Shown: one piece after another, positions 16,974-24,454 of the stretch
Numbering within the stretch: position 1 is the first letter of the stretch
Layout of the letters: each line of letters starts with the position of its first letter
Source of the DNA: Rubripirellula amarantea
GTDB lineage: Bacteria; Planctomycetota; Planctomycetia; Pirellulales; Pirellulaceae
NCBI RefSeq assembly: GCF_007859865.1
Contig: NZ_SJPI01000002.1
Location: 1,570,721 to 1,634,720 of the forward strand
DNA: 64,000 bases
Direction: 5' to 3'
Made by a program: the position numbers and the translations under genes
The notes under the pieces: generated by a model
Told to the model about the DNA's origin: nothing
The model's input: the letters and a program-made list of their open reading frames with translations, nothing else
Databases searched by the model: none

Positions 16974-19592
16974 CTAAGGCGTTTCGACAGTTAGCTTGCG
17001 GCGGTAGATCCTTTGGCCGTGCGCGATGTACAGAGTGCTGTGGTTGGGCCCCGCCAACATGCACGTCGTAAAAGGTTGATCCTTATCTACTTTCGGTAGC
17101 ACTCCGCATGGTCGGCCGGTGGGGTCGAAGATTTGCACGCCAAGATCACTGGTCACGTAGTAGCGCCCGGCTTTATCGACTGCCATGCCATCGCCTCGAG
17201 AGGAAGCCACGTACGGCGGTGGCTCATTGAAATTGAACTCACCTTTTGGATCGACCGCCAATCGCATTGGCATCGTGGGCATCTTGGCATCAAGCACGCC
17301 CCCTGGATTGACTCGGAACGTCCACGTGATCGCTCCACCGTAATCCGACACCGCGAGCGTCCCGCCGTCGTTGGACAAAGCAATGCCATTGGGCCGATTG
17401 ATCCCGGTGTCAACAGGCGTGACTTCGCCCGACTCGGGATTGATACGAGTGACCTGTTTTGCGCCGGTTTCGGTAATCAGTACGAATCCGTCGCGAGTGA
17501 CCGCCAAGTCATTCGGCTTGACTCCTTCGGCAATTGTTTTGACCTCTCCACTACGAACATCAATCGAGATCACTCGGTCCTTGGATCCCTGACAGGCGTA
17601 CAAAAGCGTCCCATCGGGGCTGAGTTCCAATCCGCTGACCGATTCCTTCGCGATCACGGATTGTCCGCCCGTTGTCGCGTCGATCCGGATCACCGACGGC
17701 GCCCGCATGTCGCAGAAGTACAGATTCCCTTGCGCGTCGGCACACAGGGCATCGGCGAAGCCAAGATCATCAGCAACGAGTTCCCAGGCTTCACCCGGGA
17801 TCAGCAAATTCAAGAGAGTTAAATCGCCTCCCAAATCACCTTGAGTGTTGATGACAGGTTTGTGTTCTTCGTTTCGCCACAACCACTTCATCGCCTCAGG
17901 AAATTTCGAACCCCCAAAGTCCGCGTTGTGTGCGTAGCCCTCCGCCCAGTCGAAACGAACGTCGTAGCCCATGTAATTCAACGCCGCGGCCATTCGTTGG
18001 TTTGCCCAAGGCCAACTTCCAAACGCGTTATCAACATCGCCACTGGTGTCGGCCATGTAGACGCGAATAGGCTTGGGTTCGGTTTTGCGAACGAGTGCCG
18101 GATAGATGTTGCCGCCTCGCAGGTTAGTGAAGCTACCGACACTGGAGTAAACCTTGCGAAAGTAGTCCGTTCGTTCCCAGGCGGCAGTGAACGCGCAAAT
18201 CGCGCCGGAACTAGAACCGCCTATAGCGTGCATCTCGGGATCATCCGAGATGGTGTAGCGTTTCTTGACTTCGGGAATGATCTCGTCAAGCAAGAACCGA
18301 GCGTAGCGATCGCCCAAGCTGTCGTATTCAAAGCTTCGATTGGAATGTTTGTTCTTTTTGCGAGGCTTAGCGGTTTCGTGACCAGGATTCAAAAACACAG
18401 CAATCGTAGGTGGCATGTCGCCACGAGCGATCAGGTTGTCGAAAACAATCGGCACTCGCCAGCGACGATCTGTGTTCCGCATTCCTTCACCGTCCTGAAA
18501 CACCATCAACGCAGCAGGTTCTTCCGGAGAGTACTGAGCCGGTACATAGATCGCCCAGTCTCGCGTGGTCCCGGGGAAGATCTTCGATTCCCAGGGCTGC
18601 ATCGTTTCGACCTTGCCTCGAGGAACACTTTCTTTGGCAACTGCGTCGGGATGTGGTTCCCACTTTGGTTTGGTGCTGGGATCGGGAACGTGCGAGGACT
18701 TGGCATTGTCATCCCACAACCATTTCAACGCGTTGGGCAAATCCTCGCCGGCCCACTTGCCGCTGTGTCCGCCATCGGTCATGACCAGTTTGTGTTGGTA
18801 GCCAGCAAACTGCAGCGCCGCCGCCATGTCATGATTGCCCAGCGGCCAATTGCCGTGCAGGTTATCGAGATCGTCTCGTCCATCTTGCAGGTAGACCTTG
18901 ATTGGCTTGGGTTGCTTGTGGGACTTGCGAATTAATCCGGGATACTCCCAGCCGCCGCGGATGTTGGTGAAGCTGCCAATGTGGCTAAGGACCTTACCGA
19001 ACTGGTCTGGCTTTTCCCACGCGACGGTAAACGCAGCGATACCGCTCGACGATATCCCGCACACCGCGCGGTCGACCGGATCGTCGGAAACGTTGAGTCC
19101 CTTTAACGCCACCGGTAGTAGTTCATCCACCAAGAACGTCGCGTTGCGATCACCGAGCGAATCGTATTCGAAGGACCGGTTGCTACGGTCTTTGGCATCA
19201 TCAAGCGTGGGGGTGATAATGCCTGGGTTAACAAACACGGCGATCGTGACCGGCATCGCTTGTTGAGCGATTAAGTTGTCCAGCACGACAGGGACTCGAA
19301 AGGCGCCGTTTGGATTCGCGTAGGACGAACCATCCATAAAAACCATCAACGAGGCAGGTTTGTCGGATTGATACTGCGCCGGCACATAAACGCTGTACTC
19401 TCGGGTCGTTCCGGGGAAAACGTGGCTGTCGCTGAACTTGCCGGAAGTGACTTCGCCGCTCGGCACGTCAGGCTGAACTTCACCAACAGAATTGTCTTGC
19501 CCGACCGAAACAGTGGGATGGATTGCCGTCAGAGACAACAACGTCAACAGCGAAAAGGTGATCCCGTTTTTGAAAAGCTTGGGGAACGTCAT
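16974..19592 (-). CDS. Secreted three-domain protein: two esterase domains plus SMP-30/gluconolactonase propeller
   Basis: 872 residues with an N-terminal signal peptide (core ITFSLLTLLSLTAI, residues 11-24). Residues about 55-297 and 335-577 are two copies of the same alpha/beta hydrolase of the enterochelin-esterase/esterase D type, 280 residues apart. Each has FPGTTR, VPAQY, the block SNRSFEYDSLGDR and a Ser-centred elbow: GISSSG at 179-184 and GGSSSG at 458-463. The likely His is in DGGHSGKW of copy one and EGYAHNADFGG of copy two. From about residue 610 to the end is a six-bladed SMP-30/strictosidine-synthase-like propeller (NLYFCDMRAPSVIRID, GVKPNDLAVTRDG, NRPNGIALSNDG). The protein probably hydrolyses esters or lactones outside the cytoplasm; the substrate is unknown. 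Confidence 0.88.
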   Translation of the reverse strand: MTFPKLFKNGITFSLLTLLSLTAIHPTVSVGQDNSVGEVQPDVPSGEVTSGKFSDSHVFPGTTREYSVYVPAQYQSDKPASLMVFMDGSSYANPNGAFRVPVVLDNLIAQQAMPVTIAVFVNPGIITPTLDDAKDRSNRSFEYDSLGDRNATFLVDELLPVALKGLNVSDDPVDRAVCGISSSGIAAFTVAWEKPDQFGKVLSHIGSFTNIRGGWEYPGLIRKSHKQPKPIKVYLQDGRDDLDNLHGNWPLGNHDMAAALQFAGYQHKLVMTDGGHSGKWAGEDLPNALKWLWDDNAKSSHVPDPSTKPKWEPHPDAVAKESVPRGKVETMQPWESKIFPGTTRDWAIYVPAQYSPEEPAALMVFQDGEGMRNTDRRWRVPIVFDNLIARGDMPPTIAVFLNPGHETAKPRKKNKHSNRSFEYDSLGDRYARFLLDEIIPEVKKRYTISDDPEMHAIGGSSSGAICAFTAAWERTDYFRKVYSSVGSFTNLRGGNIYPALVRKTEPKPIRVYMADTSGDVDNAFGSWPWANQRMAAALNYMGYDVRFDWAEGYAHNADFGGSKFPEAMKWLWRNEEHKPVINTQGDLGGDLTLLNLLIPGEAWELVADDLGFADALCADAQGNLYFCDMRAPSVIRIDATTGGQSVIAKESVSGLELSPDGTLLYACQGSKDRVISIDVRSGEVKTIAEGVKPNDLAVTRDGFVLITETGAKQVTRINPESGEVTPVDTGINRPNGIALSNDGGTLAVSDYGGAITWTFRVNPGGVLDAKMPTMPMRLAVDPKGEFNFNEPPPYVASSRGDGMAVDKAGRYYVTSDLGVQIFDPTGRPCGVLPKVDKDQPFTTCMLAGPNHSTLYIAHGQRIYRRKLTVETP

Positions 19593-20215
19593 CAGGGACT
19601 CCGGTGGGAAGGAGGCGGGAGCGGGAGGCAGGAAGGAATTCGATCCGAGACGAGAGATCGTACCACAGCAAAGAGCCGTCTACACGTTGCGGCAAGTCGG
19701 CTAGTTTAACCAGGAAGGCTGGCAACGGAATCATTCCCTTTTGCCGCTTCGGTCCTATTCACTTGTCGATTGCCAGTCGACACGGGGCCAAGCGAGAACA
19801 CTCGGGCAAAACACTCGGTCAATATCACTCGGGCAATATCACTTTGGCATAGTCACTCGCGGTTTCCGATCCGGCCCTTACTTTCGTTAGGACCGGTCCA
19901 AAACGACTTCGAACACGGACCGAACCGTTTGGCCGTTGATTCCCCGAGCCGATCAACGCTGCTGGTAAGGATGACAACCTACGGTTCAACCGGGTCATAT
20001 CAGCCTTTTGCGATGTTGTCCAACAAACACCAAGCAATCAGCTGAACAGTGTCCGGCCGGCGAAATCGCTCGGCAGCGACGGATTCATTGACTCATGTTC
20101 CCCATTTCGTAGCTCACCCCGCGTTGAACCGATTGCGATCGATCGCGAACGCTTGAACACCTGCACTATGCTTTGCATCGCAAAGCAATCGTGCGGGTTC
20201 CCATTGGCAATCCTC
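19593..20215. other. Divergent intergenic region between the esterase gene and the kinase gene
   Basis: About 620 bp between divergently transcribed genes, so it should hold both promoters. It contains the 14-bp tandem repeats at 19799-19859 and a G/A-rich patch at about 19605-19640 next to the esterase start. No gene is supported. The kinase frame extends in-frame back to 20153 without convincing protein features. Confidence 0.5.
19799..19859. repeat. Tandem repeat, about four 14-bp units
   Basis: Units start at 19799, 19812, 19826 and 19840, with a partial fifth at 19854; consensus CACTCGGGCAATAT. The first unit is 13 bp, the others 14. Similarity falls off in the fourth copy. The array lies in the divergent spacer, about 205 bp upstream of the esterase start. 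It has no coding sense. Confidence 0.85.
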
Positions 20216-23200
20216 ATGGCAATTCCTGAATCATCGAACTTCGACGAAACGAATCGCCCCGGCGATACGCCAAGCCGAAGTGATCGTGAGAAACGGTCGC
20301 CGGACGATGATTCAGCATCAAAGCTTCGTTCCCGACGGCGGCAGGGTCGTTCACGAAAGACGATTGACCAAGACGTTGTTCATGATGCCACTCTCGGATC
20401 GGACGCCGCCGAACGACCCAAGCCATCGCAAACAGAGTCCAGCCAGCCGCCCGCGGAATCCTCGACGGAAACATCGCCTTGCCCTGCGGTTAACGATTCG
20501 GTGCCTTCACGTTACGAAAGCGTAGGTGAGGTCGGTCGCGGAGGGTGGGGAGTAGTCGAAAAAGCAGTTGACCGCCAACTCGATCGCGAAGTCGCCGTGA
20601 AGCGGTTCACCGACACGTACGAGGTCACCGAGCAAGAACGTCAGCGATTCTTACACGAAGCGAAAGTCACCAGCCAGCTTCAGCATCCGGGTATTGTCCC
20701 GGTCCACGAGATGGGCGACCAAAAAGACGCCTACTATGTGATGAAGTTGCTCGATGGCGTGACGCTTCAAGAGTTCATCCAGCAACATCATTCCGACAAG
20801 TTGTCTCGAACGAAGCAAACGCGGTTCGAGTTCGGCGAAAAGCTCGAACCTCTGTTGCAACGCTTTGTCGATGTCTGCAATGCGGTCGCGTACGCGCACA
20901 AGCGCGGCGTGGTCCATCGCGATTTGAAGCCATCTAACGTGATGATTGGCGAATTTGGCGAAACGGTAGTCTTGGATTGGGGCTTGGCACACTCGCTTGA
21001 TGCAACGCCCGGTTTGGCCACCACCCCGCTGCCTGCGCGACGAAAGAATGTTCACGCTGATTCGACCCCGTTGATCGAGCCCGACGGAACCGTGGTCGGA
21101 ACGCCAGCCTACATGTCCCCGGAACAGGCGTCCGGCGAAATCTCAGCGATCAGCCAGCCATCGGACATCTATTCGCTTGGAATGATCCTGTACGCGATCG
21201 TCGCCGGGCGTCACCCTTACCAAGGGCAACCGGTCGAACAAATCCTGAAGCAAGTTCAATCGTCGAGTTACCCAAGCTTGCGATCGCTGCAGCCTTTAGC
21301 ACCATCGGCTTTGGTCTCGATCGTCGCCAAGGCCATGTCACGGTCGCCCGGGGATCGCTATGAGAGCGCAGAACTCTTAGCCAGCGACGTTCGACGATTC
21401 ATTGCTGGTGATTCGGTGTCGGTGCACCAAGAAAGCTTCATCGAAAAGAGTGTTCGGTGGTGCCGACATCACCAAGGAATTGCTGCAGCGGTGGCCGGCT
21501 GTGCTTCGGTATTGCTGGTCGGTGCGATTGTCTTCGGAATTGTGATTAAGCAATCGCATCGCGCCGAGCAGATCGCCCGTATCGAAGCTGAACAATCGCA
21601 TCGGGAAGCCATCCTTAGCTTGGGTGAGGCGCGCGAAGCAACCGATGCGTGGTTGATCGAGCTGAGCGGCTCCCTCCAGTTCTATCCGGGAATGGAAAAA
21701 CTACGTGGCGAACTGCTAGAACGCGCCATCCATCAATTCGATCGACTCGAGACCCAAAATTTAGCGTCGTCGCAAACGCAGACCGCTGATAGTGCTTCAG
21801 GGACGGCATCGAGTCCGAACGTCGACTCATCAGTAACGTATCGCGAGCATACCGATCAACTAGCAAAATTAGAGCGAGCCAAGGGAGCCTTGCGTCTGGG
21901 CGACCTCTATCGTTTAACAGGCAAGCCAAACCAAGCCAGGACGCACTACCAAGCCGCCGCTACGATCCTGCGAAAACACGATCAAGACCCTGCCCCACCT
22001 GCTTTGAACGTGACACCGGTCTCGTTGAGTGATACCGGGAAAATCGACAATCACACCGGTTCGGCAATCCAGGATGCGTACACACTCGAACGCGTCAACG
22101 CGATCATCGGGCTGCTCTTGTTGGCTGAAGACACCGAAACCGATCTACCATCAAGCCAAGAGATTACCGTTGCCCGCCGTTGGCTGCGCAGCGTGACCGA
22201 ACCGATTCACCGAGATACACTCCAAAGCGAGACTAACAGATCAGCGTTAGACAGCTATTCAGCTCGTTTGATCTCGGCCTTCGTGCGGATGGAAATGGCA
22301 TTGCAAAATGCTAAACCGCACGCACACGATCGCGTCGACGCGATGGGCAATGGTTCGTCGTTCGAAGATGCGGTGACGTTGGCCCGATGGTTGGCGGATC
22401 GAACTCAATCGCCGCGTGACCGCCGCCTATCCGAAACGATCCAGACGCAGAATTGCCGACAACTGGCCGATACGGGCCAGCACCACGATGCGTGGCAGCG
22501 CTGGAGCGTGCTGATCGACGACGTTCAACGATGGTCCGACAGCGACCCCGACCGCATTGACCTTTTGCAATCCTTAGGACACGCGCTGCTGCAACGAGGT
22601 AACTGCCAAGTTCAGTTGGGTAATCACGAGAACGCGACCGCTGACTTTGATCGTTCTATCCGCATGATCGAGAAGGCATGGCGATTAACGGACGACGACG
22701 GGTTCTATCGAATCAACTTGGCAACCGCCGAAAACAATCTTGGACAGTTACTGGCCACCGGAAAGAACCGCAACCCGGCGATGGCGACCAAGTTGCTTCG
22801 ACAGTCGCTCAAAACGTACGAAGCATTGCTACGCGAAGGCGTCACCGCGGATCGCCTGCGCCGCTACGCCCAAACTCATCATGCCTTAGCGGTACTCAGT
22901 TCACCGTCGAATTCCGCGGTGGATGTGGTCACCGAACAAGCCGTTGAGCACGCTCAGAAATCCGCATCCGCGTTTGAAATTCTTAGCGATTACGTTTCCC
23001 TTTCGGTGGACGACACGCTCGGTTGGATGCATTGCCAAGTCACGATCGCATCGCATCATGCCCAGCACGGAAGAATGAAACCCGTGGCAAGCATGCTGGA
23101 ACACCTTCGGCAACGCGAGCAGCAACTTGGGCAAACCGCCTTGAACGCCGTGCAAAGCCAAACACTACGAAGGGTGACCGATGCGATCGAGGTGTTCGAA

Positions 23201-23281
23201 GAGTCCATCGGGGCAACTGATTTGATCAGCACGACTGACACAGACGAGCCAACCGACATCGAAACTGACTTGGTCGATTAA
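20216..23281 (+). CDS. Membrane Ser/Thr protein kinase with C-terminal TPR-like region
   Basis: About 1021 residues from ATG 20216; the frame continues upstream to ATG 20168 and TTG 20153, and no ribosome-binding site decides between them. After a polar, low-complexity N-terminus (about 95 residues), a Hanks-type kinase domain follows: GRGGWGVV glycine loop, VAVK lysine, HRDLKPSNV catalytic loop, DWG in place of DFG, and GTPAYMSPEQ. A membrane helix AAVAGCASVLLVGAIVFGIVI comes at about residue 430. The extracytoplasmic 560 residues are helical and include TPR-like stretches such as RLGDLYRLTGKPNQARTHYQAAATIL. The kinase probably phosphorylates cytoplasmic proteins in response to an outside signal. 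The next gene, 137 bp downstream, has a phosphothreonine-binding FHA domain and is a natural candidate target. Confidence 0.9.
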   Translation: MAIPESSNFDETNRPGDTPSRSDREKRSPDDDSASKLRSRRRQGRSRKTIDQDVVHDATLGSDAAERPKPSQTESSQPPAESSTETSPCPAVNDSVPSRYESVGEVGRGGWGVVEKAVDRQLDREVAVKRFTDTYEVTEQERQRFLHEAKVTSQLQHPGIVPVHEMGDQKDAYYVMKLLDGVTLQEFIQQHHSDKLSRTKQTRFEFGEKLEPLLQRFVDVCNAVAYAHKRGVVHRDLKPSNVMIGEFGETVVLDWGLAHSLDATPGLATTPLPARRKNVHADSTPLIEPDGTVVGTPAYMSPEQASGEISAISQPSDIYSLGMILYAIVAGRHPYQGQPVEQILKQVQSSSYPSLRSLQPLAPSALVSIVAKAMSRSPGDRYESAELLASDVRRFIAGDSVSVHQESFIEKSVRWCRHHQGIAAAVAGCASVLLVGAIVFGIVIKQSHRAEQIARIEAEQSHREAILSLGEAREATDAWLIELSGSLQFYPGMEKLRGELLERAIHQFDRLETQNLASSQTQTADSASGTASSPNVDSSVTYREHTDQLAKLERAKGALRLGDLYRLTGKPNQARTHYQAAATILRKHDQDPAPPALNVTPVSLSDTGKIDNHTGSAIQDAYTLERVNAIIGLLLLAEDTETDLPSSQEITVARRWLRSVTEPIHRDTLQSETNRSALDSYSARLISAFVRMEMALQNAKPHAHDRVDAMGNGSSFEDAVTLARWLADRTQSPRDRRLSETIQTQNCRQLADTGQHHDAWQRWSVLIDDVQRWSDSDPDRIDLLQSLGHALLQRGNCQVQLGNHENATADFDRSIRMIEKAWRLTDDDGFYRINLATAENNLGQLLATGKNRNPAMATKLLRQSLKTYEALLREGVTADRLRRYAQTHHALAVLSSPSNSAVDVVTEQAVEHAQKSASAFEILSDYVSLSVDDTLGWMHCQVTIASHHAQHGRMKPVASMLEHLRQREQQLGQTALNAVQSQTLRRVTDAIEVFEESIGATDLISTTDTDEPTDIETDLVD

Positions 23282-23418
23282 TTAGCAACCCCGACATCGC
23301 TCACCAATCCGAGGGGTAACCCATGTTTGCAAAGCAGTCCGATACCATTTGTGCCGCAACCTACTTTCGCAACAAGCGCATCGACGAACCAAACCTACTC
23401 TAGAACTATCTCATCATC

Positions 23419-24387
23419 ATGACGAATTCAGCGCCAACGACTATCGATTCATTCCCGCCCGGATCCGACCATTCGCCCGTCGTATCAGCAACCACCAAGA
23501 ACACTCCGGTTGCCGAGGCGACACTGCGACGGCAACCGACTCCCGAACCAACCGTCGAAGTCAACGAATGCTGTTTAGTTCAAATCTATCCGGCCGACGT
23601 AATCACAGGGATGTTGTTGCTTGAGGAAGATGAGTTTTCCATCGGACGTTCGCCCGACACTGATTTGCCATTGTCAGACAGCAGCGTTTCGCGTCAGCAC
23701 GCCATGCTGATCCGCGGCAGCGAAGGTTACCTAGTTCGCGACCTGGGAAGCACTAACGGAACCTTAGTTAACGAACAAATCATTGAATCGGATTGCGTGC
23801 TACGCAGCGGCGACACGGTTCGTATCGGTAGCTTCTTGTTTCGATTCTTGTCCGCCGGTTCGGTGGAATCGCAGTACCACGAAACGGTCTACAGCGCGTT
23901 GACTCGTGATGCGCTAACGGGCACCATGAACAAGCGATACTTGCTGGATGCGATGGAACGCGAGATCTCTCGATCAACCCGAGCGAAGACCGACATGGCA
24001 GTGGTCATGCTGGACATTGATCACTTCAAGTCGGTCAACGACACTCACGGTCACTTAGTGGGCGACGAGGTGTTGCGAACGTTTGGCAAGCGAGTGGGTG
24101 ACATTTGCCGCACCGATGACTTGTTGGCTCGTTACGGCGGCGAAGAGTTCTGCTTGTTGCTTGCTGCGACCGGTCGCGAAGAAGCCGCGGAAATGGCTGA
24201 CCGCTGCCGCCGCGCTGTTGCCAGCGCTCCATTTGAAACCGCCGCCGGTCCCCTAGAAATCACGGCGAGCTTTGGATTCGCAGTGCTGAACCCCAACGAG
24301 CCAGCGACAACGAAGGGCTTGCTTGAACTCGCTGACCAACATCTCTACGAAGCCAAACGAGGCGGTCGCAATCGCGTGTGCGGTTAA
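23419..24387 (+). CDS. FHA-GGDEF protein: diguanylate cyclase controlled by a phosphopeptide-binding domain
   Basis: 322 residues. After a disordered N-terminus of about 50 residues comes an FHA domain (about 75-140) with all key motifs: FSIGRSPDTDLPL, SVSRQHAML and DLGSTNGTLVN. These bind phosphothreonine peptides. Residues about 160-320 form a GGDEF domain: DALTGTMNKRYL, VMLDIDHFKSVNDTHGHLVGD, and active-site RYGGEEF, so it should make cyclic di-GMP from two GTP. No RxxD inhibitory site stands directly before GGEEF (the residues there are DLLARY). No membrane helix is visible. It follows the Ser/Thr kinase on the same strand, which suggests that phosphorylation by that kinase is read by the FHA domain and changes cyclase activity. 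Confidence 0.93.
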   Translation: MTNSAPTTIDSFPPGSDHSPVVSATTKNTPVAEATLRRQPTPEPTVEVNECCLVQIYPADVITGMLLLEEDEFSIGRSPDTDLPLSDSSVSRQHAMLIRGSEGYLVRDLGSTNGTLVNEQIIESDCVLRSGDTVRIGSFLFRFLSAGSVESQYHETVYSALTRDALTGTMNKRYLLDAMEREISRSTRAKTDMAVVMLDIDHFKSVNDTHGHLVGDEVLRTFGKRVGDICRTDDLLARYGGEEFCLLLAATGREEAAEMADRCRRAVASAPFETAAGPLEITASFGFAVLNPNEPATTKGLLELADQHLYEAKRGGRNRVCG

Positions 24388-24454
24388 GCCAAGCGAACGA
24401 TTGTAAGATCACCAAAAGCGAAACGGGACCCGACCTAGCGATTGCAGTCGGCAG

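Noticed and set aside
17841-18935. 364-codon frame on the plus strand inside the esterase gene
   Set aside because: Antisense shadow of a well-supported gene; its length follows from the codon bias of the real strand.
24388-24454. Possible bidirectional terminator between FHA-GGDEF and TonB receptor genes
   Set aside because: The short convergent spacer shows no stable stem followed by a T run.
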